A stretch of DNA of 64,000 bases from Flavobacterium sp. KMS. Its GTDB lineage: Bacteria; Bacteroidota; Bacteroidia; Flavobacteriales; Flavobacteriaceae. Shown piece by piece: positions 18,109-25,506 of this stretch. The position numbers and the translations under genes were made by a program. The notes beneath the pieces are model-generated. The model saw only the letters and a list, made by a program, of their open reading frames with translations. It was not told where the DNA came from and did not search any database. The stretch is taken from positions 124,001-188,000 of the forward strand of contig NZ_JSYP01000003.1 in assembly GCF_000813005.1 (NCBI RefSeq). Direction: 5' to 3'. Positions within the stretch are counted from its first letter, which is position 1, and every line of letters begins with the position of its first letter.

Positions 18109-18162
18109 ACATTAAGAAAAATATAAGCCTTGCTTAGATGAACTTACATAACTTATATGGTT
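18109..18162. repeat. Dispersed palindrome, ATATAAG family, copy 2
   Basis: This copy shares about 40 bases with 17944-17985 (ATATAAGCCTTGCTTA then GAACTTACATAACTTATATGG) but lacks the left arm. It lies just beyond the stop of the minus-strand thioesterase gene. Between the two copies, at about 18018-18105, are CACATAG/TTATGTG and CACATAGCTAGCTTTGTGTG half-palindromes of yet another repeat. Confidence 0.5.
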
Positions 18163-18173
18163 AATATTTAAGC

Positions 18174-18557
18174 CTACAAACGGTCTTTTACGTATTCTAT
18201 CTTCGTTTTTCCGTGTGCTTTTGGTTTACCATCTTCTCCAAGATTTACCATTGTAATATTATCGATTGTAATAATCGTTTCTCTGGTCATCATGTTTCGC
18301 ACAATACATCTTAATACTAGCGAACTGTTTCCGAACTTAACTACATCAATCCCAATTTCGACAATATCCCCTTGTCTGGCTGAGCTTTTAAAATTAATCT
18401 CGGACATGTGTTTGGTCACCACTCTGTAGTTTTCTAACTGAATAATTGTATATAAAGCCAACTCTTCGTCTATCCATGCCAGTAATTGCCCTCCAAATAA
18501 AGTTCCGTTTGGATTTAGGTCTTCGGGTTTAACCCATTTTCGAGTATGAAATCTCAT
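18174..18557 (-). CDS. Acyl-CoA thioesterase (hotdog fold, YciA/BFIT type)
   Basis: A 127-residue hotdog-fold hydrolase that releases free acids from acyl-CoA. The segment NPNGTLFGGQLLAWIDEELAL (about residues 15-36) holds the conserved N-x-x-GTLFGG-x-L-x-W-x-D pattern of the acyl-CoA hydrolase family, with the catalytic Asp in WIDE. Length is typical of a single-domain member. Substrate chain length cannot be inferred. The gene is alone on its strand. Confidence 0.88.
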   Translation of the reverse strand: MRFHTRKWVKPEDLNPNGTLFGGQLLAWIDEELALYTIIQLENYRVVTKHMSEINFKSSARQGDIVEIGIDVVKFGNSSLVLRCIVRNMMTRETIITIDNITMVNLGEDGKPKAHGKTKIEYVKDRL

Positions 18558-18577
18558 AATTGTTAATTTATTAGTAA

Positions 18578-18585
18578 CAAAAATA
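18578..18585 (-). promoter_or_regulatory. Candidate -7 box for the thioesterase gene
   Basis: The minus strand reads TATTTTTG, matching TAnnTTTG, 20 nt before the start codon at 18557. The -33 position is a plain A/T run. Confidence 0.35.
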
Positions 18586-18627
18586 ACATTTTAGTATCAT
18601 TATTTTTTTTAATTTTAAAAGAAAAAC

Positions 18628-19029
18628 ATGAGCCAGCGAGATACTTTTTTACAAGAATTCCGAGGACCAACTTTAGGCACTGTAAATGCTCAATCTTCTG
18701 CAGATGAATTATTTCAAAACGAAGTACTTCGGCCAATTTTACAACTTCAAAATGATTTATTGGTGGATGTTTTTATAAATTATGTGAATAAAAACAAAAC
18801 TGATTTTTATTCTTATACGGTAGAAAAGAAACTATCGGTAATTGAAAACTCTATTCAGAAAGACATTAAGTTTCGAAATTCACTAAAAGGAATGGTTATC
18901 GCTCTTTTTACATTAAATGAATATCAAACTTATATTCTAAACTCATCTAGTCTGAACAAAAGAATGATGAATCTGGTAATTGAAAGACTTAAAAACCAAG
19001 TTCAGTTATTTGAGTTGGAATCGAATTAG
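18628..19029 (+). CDS. Conserved hypothetical protein, helical
   Basis: A 133-residue cytoplasmic protein without signal peptide or membrane segments. The first 25 residues look unstructured and the remainder is amphipathic helix (DFYSYTVEKKLSVIENSIQK and similar). I do not recognise a characterised family; such proteins are sometimes mislabelled glyoxalase in Flavobacterium genomes, but no VOC fold signature is present. It is transcribed divergently from the thioesterase gene. Confidence 0.7.
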   Translation: MSQRDTFLQEFRGPTLGTVNAQSSADELFQNEVLRPILQLQNDLLVDVFINYVNKNKTDFYSYTVEKKLSVIENSIQKDIKFRNSLKGMVIALFTLNEYQTYILNSSSLNKRMMNLVIERLKNQVQLFELESN

Positions 19030-19233
19030 AAGCAAAAAAAAACCTTTAGAATTGGGCTTTTTTTATTTGTTTTAATCAGCAGTATAATTTTATAATCAGT
19101 GAGTTGGTGAAGATTAATAGAATAGTTGTGGGAAATATTAAAATCTAGATTTGTATTTCTTAATTAGATTTAAAATGTAATATTTTTTATAGCATATAGT
19201 AATAAAAGTTATACTTGAACATATTTATAATGA

Positions 19234-19272
19234 AAAAACCTCCAAAATCAAATGATTTTGGAGTTTTTTTTG
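19234..19272. terminator. Bidirectional intrinsic terminator
   Basis: The stem CTCCAAAATCA (19240-19250) / TGATTTTGGAG (19253-19263) is flanked by an A-run on the left and a T-run on the right, so it can end both the plus-strand hypothetical gene and the minus-strand L,D-transpeptidase gene. Confidence 0.85.
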
Positions 19273-19319
19273 GTTTGATAAATTTCAATAAGTTAAAACT
19301 TATTGTATCAGTATTTTAT

Positions 19320-19916
19320 TTAGTAATAAATATCTAAAACAATACTCGATTTAGAACTGTCTATTATTTTTTCTATTCTCTTAAAAAATACTTCATTTAC
19401 CATAGGGCATCCTTGGCTGTGACTAATGTAATAATCTTGCTCTTCATAAGGAACAGCAGAATAGGAATGTAATACTATAGCTCTTTTATAGGCATTATTA
19501 TTGCTTTCCTCTAAACCAAATAATTTATAAGATTTTCCAAACATTCCTTTGTAGTCCTTACCTATTATATATTTTCCTAAAGAAGTAGATTTAGAATTTG
19601 GCATGTTACTAAATTTTAAATCTCCATTAATCCCTGTTTCTGACCCTGATCCATGAGCTACTAATCCTTTATCTATGATTTTATTATTCTCTAAATCATA
19701 CACAAAAAAGCGGTTCATGCCTGATTTAATCTTCATATCGATAAAAAAGGCAACCTTAGGATTAAATTTAGGATTTCCATCTATCATGCATTTAAGATCA
19801 CTTAACTGACTATTAAATCTTTCGACTTCAGTACCAGATGTAGTCGTTAAATTGTTATTATTGGAGGTAGAAAAAAATCCGATATTAAGAAATAAAATTA
19901 AATAAAGTATTTTCAT
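19320..19916 (-). CDS. Murein L,D-transpeptidase catalytic-domain protein (YkuD_2 type)
   Basis: A 198-residue exported protein expected to act on peptidoglycan stem peptides in the periplasm. The signal sequence MKILYLILFLNIGFFSTS supports the ATG at 19916; a longer frame from 19937 would put seven extra residues before it. The catalytic Cys lies in YISHSQGCPMV near the C-terminus, with an upstream HSYSAVPYEEQ segment and a GSGSETGINGD motif typical of the second L,D-transpeptidase family. It is monocistronic. A role in cross-linking or lipoprotein anchoring cannot be chosen from sequence. Confidence 0.85.
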   Translation of the reverse strand: MKILYLILFLNIGFFSTSNNNNLTTTSGTEVERFNSQLSDLKCMIDGNPKFNPKVAFFIDMKIKSGMNRFFVYDLENNKIIDKGLVAHGSGSETGINGDLKFSNMPNSKSTSLGKYIIGKDYKGMFGKSYKLFGLEESNNNAYKRAIVLHSYSAVPYEEQDYYISHSQGCPMVNEVFFKRIEKIIDSSKSSIVLDIYY

Positions 19917-19986
19917 AAAAGCAAATTTTAAATGCATTTAAAGATAGTCGTTTAACAAAATAGAATCACTGCTCTAATCTACTCTG

Positions 19987-19994
19987 CAAAAATA
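19987..19994 (-). promoter_or_regulatory. Candidate -7 box for the L,D-transpeptidase gene
   Basis: The minus strand reads TATTTTTG, matching TAnnTTTG, about 70 nt upstream of the ATG at 19916. No convincing -33 TTTG is seen. Confidence 0.3.
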
Positions 19995-20137
19995 ATAAAT
20001 TATAGAATACACAATATGTTAAAATTTATTAAATAAACAGTTAGTTAGCAAAATATCAAGTAGTTACTGAGGCGTTTTTTAATTTAATCTTATATCATTG
20101 GGAAATAAGGCTTCAATGTGTCGCATTTATTAGACAT

Positions 20138-20171
20138 AAAAAAAGCTAAATCCTTCGATTTAGCTTTTTTA
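20138..20171. terminator. Intrinsic terminator after the SusD-like gene
   Basis: The stem AAAAAGCTAAATC / GATTTAGCTTTTT closes on a CTTC loop and has A/T runs on both sides, so it works in both directions. It lies 37 nt beyond the SusD-like stop codon. Confidence 0.85.
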
Positions 20172-20207
20172 TATTCTTAAAGTTGAATATCTCTTTCGGA
20201 ATTCTGT

Positions 20208-21632
20208 TTACTTCACATCAAACCATAGTTTTGTAGTAAGCAAGTCTTTTCCTTGAGCAGTTACTGCGGCTTTATAACTATTTCCGTTTAGCGATTGTTC
20301 TGTACCTGGATAAAAGAAACGCGAAGGTATCTGTCCGTCCAAAACTGTTGCTGGACCAGCTGTTAAAACTGGATAATCCAGTCTTCTCCATTCTACAAAA
20401 GCATCAAGACCCTGCCCGTAAAATGCAATCCATTTTTGAGTACCTATCGATTTTGCATAATTTGTTGCATCATATTTAACCGTTGTCTGATTAAGATAAT
20501 TAGAAATAATTGTTGCATCGGTAATACCAAATTGATTGAACGATGCCGTAATTGCATTTTTATAAAATTGCTCTGCATCTCCAGGAATATAGCCACGTGC
20601 TACAGCTTCAGCAAGATTAAATAATACTTCCGAATAAGAAACAATTACTGCTGGCGATGCCGAGGTTAAGAAATACGTACCTGGTTTTGACGTTTTAGCA
20701 AAACCCTGACTATTAGCATCACTGTTAGATAATCCATTGGCACCTCCCACATATTTGCCTACGCTTGCATCTGATGGTAGTTGAGCATAAACAGGCAAAC
20801 GAGGATCTGATAATGCATTTAACTTATCAACCAATGTTTTTGAAATACGATAATCATCTCTAGTTTCGAACCAAGCCGAAGCTGGATTTTGCTGAGGCGA
20901 ACTCGTGTAAGTAAACTTAAAGATTTCACTATTGTTACTAATTAACCCGGCTGCATCGGTTGTTGCTTCAATTGCAGTTTGCTTAGCTAAAGCAGGTTCT
21001 TTATCAGAAATTCTTAACGCAATACGCAAACGAAGCGAATTTACCAGTTTTTTCCATTTAGTAATATCCCCTTTATAAGCCAAATCACCGATTACAGTTC
21101 CATTTGTTGGATTTAGCAAGGATTGAGCTTGTTTTAAATCTTCTAGCAATCCTGTATATACTTCCTTTTGAGTATTATATGCAGGTGTTACTTTTAGACC
21201 AGCTTCTTTATAAGGAATGCTTCCGTAGGCATCTGTCAACAATAAAAACGTCCATGAACGCAGTGTTAGTGCAATCCCTTTATAATTTGAATTTGCTTGT
21301 TGGTTTGGGAAATTCAGAATCGTATTTAAATCTGTAATTAAGGTTGCGTATCCCGTATCCCATAAAGAAGTGAAAGAAGTATTAGATACATCATATCTGT
21401 CAGGTTCTGTATACTGGATTTTAGCCCAATGCTGAACAAATAATAAAGACGAGTCAAAATTATTTATTGATCCCCAGTATAAATCAGCACCTTGTTTTAA
21501 TGATCCTGTTAATAAGTAAGGCGCCAATGGAGTTTCTGTTGCATTTGGATTTTTATTAATTTCGTCCAAGCTGTCACTGCATGAAAACAGAGACAATGCA
21601 AATAGTGTTATATATGATAGTTTTTTTAGCAT
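20208..21632 (-). CDS. SusD/RagB-family outer-membrane nutrient-binding lipoprotein
   Basis: A 474-residue surface lipoprotein that captures a nutrient and closes over the SusC channel. The signal peptide and lipobox are clear (MLKKLSYITLFALSLFSC, lipidation at Cys18, followed by SDS). The DEINKNPNATE segment just after the lipobox is typical of the SusD-like_2 branch, and the helical tetratricopeptide-like core follows. It starts 12 nt after the SusC stop in the same operon. No glycosidase, peptidase or sulfatase lies nearby, so the ligand is unknown; branches like this often handle peptides or non-glycan substrates. Confidence 0.92.
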   Translation of the reverse strand: MLKKLSYITLFALSLFSCSDSLDEINKNPNATETPLAPYLLTGSLKQGADLYWGSINNFDSSLLFVQHWAKIQYTEPDRYDVSNTSFTSLWDTGYATLITDLNTILNFPNQQANSNYKGIALTLRSWTFLLLTDAYGSIPYKEAGLKVTPAYNTQKEVYTGLLEDLKQAQSLLNPTNGTVIGDLAYKGDITKWKKLVNSLRLRIALRISDKEPALAKQTAIEATTDAAGLISNNSEIFKFTYTSSPQQNPASAWFETRDDYRISKTLVDKLNALSDPRLPVYAQLPSDASVGKYVGGANGLSNSDANSQGFAKTSKPGTYFLTSASPAVIVSYSEVLFNLAEAVARGYIPGDAEQFYKNAITASFNQFGITDATIISNYLNQTTVKYDATNYAKSIGTQKWIAFYGQGLDAFVEWRRLDYPVLTAGPATVLDGQIPSRFFYPGTEQSLNGNSYKAAVTAQGKDLLTTKLWFDVK

Positions 21633-21644
21633 GATTTCGTATTT

Positions 21645-24600
21645 TTAAAATTTAAGATTAACATTAAGGCTAAAACTTCTGGTAGTTGGCAAGGCTAAAC
21701 TCTCCAACCCTTGTCCGTTTCCTGTATTAAAAGCCGATTCTGGATCGATATTTGGCACGTCTTTGTAGATAAAAAACAGATTGCGTCCTGTTGCAGTAAT
21801 ACTCGCTCCTTGTAATCCAAATTTCTTAATTAGATTTTTGTTGACATTGTAAGTAAGTCTTACTTCTCTTAATTTTACAAAAGTTGAACTATAAACATAA
21901 GCTTCGCTGATATTGTATGATGCTTTGTAATACTCTTGTGCACTAATTACCTGAGTATTGGGAGTTCCATCTGCATATACACCATTAAAGATAACACCAT
22001 CATCATATACAGTTGCTCCATTTGGTGCTGCACCTGTTAATAAGGTTTTGTTATTACCTGCATAGTAGTAATTTAATCCACCATTGGCAGCATCACGACC
22101 CGGGAGAGTTTGAGCTAGTACACCAGTATAATTACCAGTTCTGTTAGTTCCCGAAAAAAGCTCCCCACCTACACTAGCATCAACAAGGAATGAAAATTCA
22201 AGATTCTTGTAAGTTAATGTGTTTGTAATACCACCTAAATAATCAGGAGTATAATGTCCTAATACTTTCTTTTGCGGATCAGCTTTTGGCAATCCATTAG
22301 CCCCTACTACAATATTTCCGTTTGCGTCACGCTGATAAGCAGTACCGTAAAGTGCGCCATAGGCTTGCCCTACCGATGCTAATACATCGACACCTCCAGA
22401 AGAACCAATTGTGTAGTTTTGAATGTTTCCTTCATAGTCAAGAACATCTACTTTGCTTATATTCTTTGAATAATTTACGCCTACATTCCACTTAAAATCT
22501 TTAGTTTGAATAGGATTTCCATCCAATTGAATTTCTATACCATGATTGTTTATTTTACCTGCATTAATTAATTGCGAATTATAACCGCTTGCAGTTGTTG
22601 TTTTTATCTCCAGAATCTGGTCAAAACTATTGGTGTTATAATAAGCAACATCAAGATGCAATCTGTTTTTCCAGAAAGAAGATTCTAGACCAATCTCTGT
22701 AGAGCGAGTTGTTTCTGGTTTTAAGTTCTCATTAAGTTTCTTTTGAGAAGAGGTTTGAATTGGATTTCCGTCGAATGCAGATTTGAAAGTGTAAACTGTA
22801 GCCAATTGATACGGATCTGCATCATTACCTACTTCAGACCAACCACCACGTAGTTTTAAGAAGTCGAGTGTATTGCTTTTTAGATTAAAGGCATCAGATA
22901 CTACAAAACTACCATTAATAGAAGGATAGAAATAAGAACGGTTACTGCTTGGTAATGTCGATGACCAGTCATTACGCGCAGTTACGTTTAAGAAAGCATA
23001 ATTTTTATAACCAAATTGTGCTGAAGCATATACACTATATACTTTTAATTCTGAGAATGTGTTTGATGAAGTTAACGGATCTCGAGAGTTTGTCAATGTA
23101 TATAAATCAGGTACAGCCAGACGTGGTGCTTTTTGATAATTGTTAGCATCACTGTGGTTACGGATATTAAATCCGGCAAGAGCATCCAAACTAAAATCCT
23201 GGCTCAGTTTTTTGGTATATTGCAAGATACCCTCAGTGTTTCTTTCGTTTACCGTATAAGCATCTTCTGCATACGAACCAAAAGGAGTTCCATTTGTGCC
23301 ATATTTAATCTCGTATTTTCTGCGATCGTTATAATAGTCAACTCCAGTACGGAATTTAAAATTAAGCCCATCGGCAATTTTTGCATCTAAGTGAATATCT
23401 CCTATCAAGCGGTTACGCTGCTGGCTGGTAGTATTATAATAAGCATTCCAATACGGATTGCTATAATAGCTGTTGTTCCAGTTTACATCTCTATTATTTC
23501 TAAGCTCATTGATATCTACCTGACGTCCGAACCAAAGAAACTGTAGCATTACACCAGCAGCACGGTTACCAAATGGGCCACCTGGTAGTGCTGGAGCATC
23601 GGTAACAATATAGTTTGCCGTTACTCCTACTTTTATATTTTTAGATATTTGATAATTAGTATTAACCGTAAAGTTTGTTTTGTTTATTTCACTATTAGGC
23701 ACAGTTCCTAATTGTTTTTGATTATTTACTCCTAATCGAAAATCAGATTTCTCATCAGATTTGGCTACCGAAATACTGTTATCATAAGTAAGACCAGTAT
23801 TAAAAAAGTCTTTTACATTATCCGGATTAGCCACAAAAGGCACTGCTTCTCCATTTGAGTAAAACTGAGGAATAAGACGACCATCTAGTTTAGGTCCCCA
23901 ACTTTCATCAACACCATCATTAATTCCACCACCTTTACCATCTACATAACTAAATTTCCCATTGGATCCTTGTCCAAATGAATTCTGAAATTTAGGTAAA
24001 GTAGCAACTTGAGAGATAGTTATACCCGAACTGAAGCTTACGCCCAATCCTTTTTGTCCTTTTCCTGATTTTGTAGTTATAAGTACAACACCGTGTGCAG
24101 CACGCGATCCGTAAAGAGCAGCAGCATTAGGTCCTTTTAGTACACTTAATGATTCAATATCTTGCGGATTTAAATCGGCAATAGCATTTTTAAAATCGCG
24201 GGTAGCTCCACCAGCGTTTAACTGTGAGTTATCTACCGGAATTCCATCTACTACAAATAGAGGCTGGTTATTTCCAGATATAGAGGTTTCACCACGAATA
24301 ATGATACGTGAAGATCCCATGTCTCCTTGCGAATTTGTAATACGTACTCCTGCTAATTTACCTGTAAGACTATTCAGGAAATTGGTTTCTTTTGTTTCTG
24401 CCAACTCCTTACCTTTAAGTGATTGAGTGGTATATCCTAAAGATTTCTTTTCTTTTGTAATACCCAGTGCGGTAACTACAACTTCTGATAATACATTCTG
24501 CTCTTCAGTTAGATTAATAGTTATTGAATTTCCATTAGCTACAATTTCCGTTTTTTTATATCCCATATAGCTTACTATTAGCGTATAAGGAAGTTTTTGT

Positions 24601-24818
24601 CCTGTCTGGAAATGAAATTGCCCTTCAGTATCTGTTATAACTCCGTGTGTAGTACCCTTAATATTTACCGAAGCACCAATAATAGGCTCCTTTGTAATAG
24701 CATCGATTACTTTTCCTTCTAGTTTGGATTGAATTAATGGCTTGGTTTCTTGTGCTCTAACCCCAATGGAAATCAACAAAATGCATAGCCATGCATATCT
24801 ATTTAATTTTTTTTTCAT
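21645..24818 (-). CDS. SusC/RagA-family TonB-linked outer-membrane transporter
   Basis: A 1,057-residue TonB-dependent channel that imports ligand delivered by the SusD partner. Signal peptide at residues 1-22 (cleaved near VRAQ). A carboxypeptidase-regulatory-like domain follows (about 33-115, with LEGKVIDAITKEPIIGASV). The plug domain has the SusC-specific SGNNQPLFVVDGIPVDN and LKGPNAAALYGSRAAHGVVL segments (about 180-245). A 22-strand barrel ends with SFSLNVNLKF, an aromatic C-terminus as in other outer-membrane barrels. The long leader upstream looks strongly regulated (see the leader features). Identity is certain, substrate unknown. Confidence 0.95.
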   Translation of the reverse strand: MKKKLNRYAWLCILLISIGVRAQETKPLIQSKLEGKVIDAITKEPIIGASVNIKGTTHGVITDTEGQFHFQTGQKLPYTLIVSYMGYKKTEIVANGNSITINLTEEQNVLSEVVVTALGITKEKKSLGYTTQSLKGKELAETKETNFLNSLTGKLAGVRITNSQGDMGSSRIIIRGETSISGNNQPLFVVDGIPVDNSQLNAGGATRDFKNAIADLNPQDIESLSVLKGPNAAALYGSRAAHGVVLITTKSGKGQKGLGVSFSSGITISQVATLPKFQNSFGQGSNGKFSYVDGKGGGINDGVDESWGPKLDGRLIPQFYSNGEAVPFVANPDNVKDFFNTGLTYDNSISVAKSDEKSDFRLGVNNQKQLGTVPNSEINKTNFTVNTNYQISKNIKVGVTANYIVTDAPALPGGPFGNRAAGVMLQFLWFGRQVDINELRNNRDVNWNNSYYSNPYWNAYYNTTSQQRNRLIGDIHLDAKIADGLNFKFRTGVDYYNDRRKYEIKYGTNGTPFGSYAEDAYTVNERNTEGILQYTKKLSQDFSLDALAGFNIRNHSDANNYQKAPRLAVPDLYTLTNSRDPLTSSNTFSELKVYSVYASAQFGYKNYAFLNVTARNDWSSTLPSSNRSYFYPSINGSFVVSDAFNLKSNTLDFLKLRGGWSEVGNDADPYQLATVYTFKSAFDGNPIQTSSQKKLNENLKPETTRSTEIGLESSFWKNRLHLDVAYYNTNSFDQILEIKTTTASGYNSQLINAGKINNHGIEIQLDGNPIQTKDFKWNVGVNYSKNISKVDVLDYEGNIQNYTIGSSGGVDVLASVGQAYGALYGTAYQRDANGNIVVGANGLPKADPQKKVLGHYTPDYLGGITNTLTYKNLEFSFLVDASVGGELFSGTNRTGNYTGVLAQTLPGRDAANGGLNYYYAGNNKTLLTGAAPNGATVYDDGVIFNGVYADGTPNTQVISAQEYYKASYNISEAYVYSSTFVKLREVRLTYNVNKNLIKKFGLQGASITATGRNLFFIYKDVPNIDPESAFNTGNGQGLESLALPTTRSFSLNVNLKF

Positions 24819-24840
24819 TACTTTGTTTTAGTTTAATAAA

Positions 24841-24883
24841 TAAGGCGAGCCGAAAACGGATTTAATCCATTCTCGCTTCCTTA
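24841..24883 (-). promoter_or_regulatory. Leader hairpin directly before susC
   Basis: In the minus-strand RNA, TAAGG and CGAG at one side pair with CTCG and CCTTA at the other, with an inner GGATT/AATCC pairing. The structure ends about 22 nt before the susC start codon and could control access to it. It matches no riboswitch I know: I see no cobalamin, TPP or SAM-I core. Confidence 0.45.
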
Positions 24884-24910
24884 TAGAGATGTACAATTTC
24901 TTTAAGCTTC

Positions 24911-24944
24911 ACCATTTCTGCTGCAACAGAAATGGTTTTTTTTT
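24911..24944 (+). terminator. Plus-strand intrinsic terminator inside the susC leader
   Basis: A perfect 10-bp stem, ACCATTTCTG (24911-24920) / CAGAAATGGT (24927-24936), has a six-base loop CTGCAA and is followed by nine T residues (24936-24944). The left side is not A-rich, so it works on the plus strand only, against the direction of susC. In the susC transcript the same bases form a plain hairpin right after the short leader reading frame. Confidence 0.8.
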
Positions 24945-24969
24945 ATCTGCATTGCATTCGTCTTTTCAT
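24943..24969 (-). CDS. Putative eight-residue leader peptide in the susC leader
   Basis: The minus strand reads ATG AAA AGA CGA ATG CAA TGC AGA TAA, giving MKRRMQCR. It lies about 150 nt upstream of susC and within the transcript predicted from the promoter at 25185-25215. The stop codon is six bases before a 10-bp hairpin, and the bases TGCAATGCAG of the reading frame can pair imperfectly with CTGTTGCA in the hairpin's first arm. That is the layout expected for translation-coupled attenuation, with the Cys or Arg codons as possible sensors. It may also be a chance reading frame. Confidence 0.3.
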   Translation of the reverse strand: MKRRMQCR

Positions 24970-25184
24970 TTTTATTTATTTTGGATTACTATTATTTGAA
25001 TTGGTCTTTATAAGATTTCAACTCTAAAATTGAAAACCTATCTTTTTAAAAATTTGCGTGAATTAGAGATTGAAGAATTTTTATCAACGATATGTCATCT
25101 AGATCGATAAATGACTTACTCTTATTCAAAAAATGAAATACTTTATATTTATATTTTAGTTTAAATTCTACTAATTTGATAGAA

Positions 25185-25215
25185 CAAAAGTATATTGAAA
25201 AAAATTAGTCCCAAA
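25185..25215 (-). promoter_or_regulatory. Complete promoter of the susCD operon
   Basis: On the minus strand TTTG (25215-25212) and TACTTTTG (25192-25185) are separated by exactly 19 bases, a full match to the Bacteroidota consensus TTTG-N19-TAnnTTTG. Transcription would begin near 25180, leaving a leader of about 360 nt before the susC ATG, which is unusually long. Confidence 0.7.
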
Positions 25216-25506
25216 ATTTTAACTGTTTTTTTTGTAAAAAAATGTTAATTAAAATATTATGAAGTTTTTAAATGTCTAAAAATAAAATAGTTAATATTAA
25301 TAGATGCTTTTCTGTTGTGTAAGATTTTTTCTAAACGGATAGCAATAATAAGAGATTTTAGCTGTTTCCAAACCGTGTTATTATCAAAAATAAGCCGTGT
25401 TTTTACTGAATCAAACGTGATATACCATGCTAGTGTGATTTGCTAAAACAGATATGTTCTCTGTTAAAAAAAATGACTATTTTTATCAAACCATCAACCT
25501 TTTACT

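Larger units (their letters stand above)
24832..24944 (+). ncRNA. Candidate cis-antisense RNA opposite the susC leader
   Basis: A strong plus-strand intrinsic terminator ends at 24944 although no plus-strand gene precedes it. A transcript starting near 24832 would be about 110 nt and fully complementary to the susC leader just before its start codon. The only -7 candidate is TTACTTTG at 24818-24825 (one mismatch to TAnnTTTG) without a good -33, so the 5' end is a guess. In Bacteroides fragilis the antisense RNA DonS represses a SusC-type operon from the same position; whether this is equivalent is inference. Confidence 0.35.
24819..25506. other. Divergent regulatory region between susC and the methyltransferase gene
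   Basis: This 688-base gene-free stretch holds, from left to right, the susC-proximal hairpin, a plus-strand terminator, the short leader reading frame, about 200 A/T-rich bases, the susC promoter, and about 290 bases upstream of the methyltransferase gene in which I find no exact TAnnTTTG box (TATTTTTA near 25479 is one mismatch off). Confidence 0.7.

Noticed and set aside
18628..19029. Glyoxalase
   Set aside because: The sequence is helical and lacks the beta-alpha-beta-beta-beta pattern and metal ligands of VOC proteins.
24819..25180. A known riboswitch (cobalamin, TPP, SAM) in the susC leader
   Set aside because: None of the conserved cores of these classes is visible; the structure fits a mini reading frame plus hairpins better.
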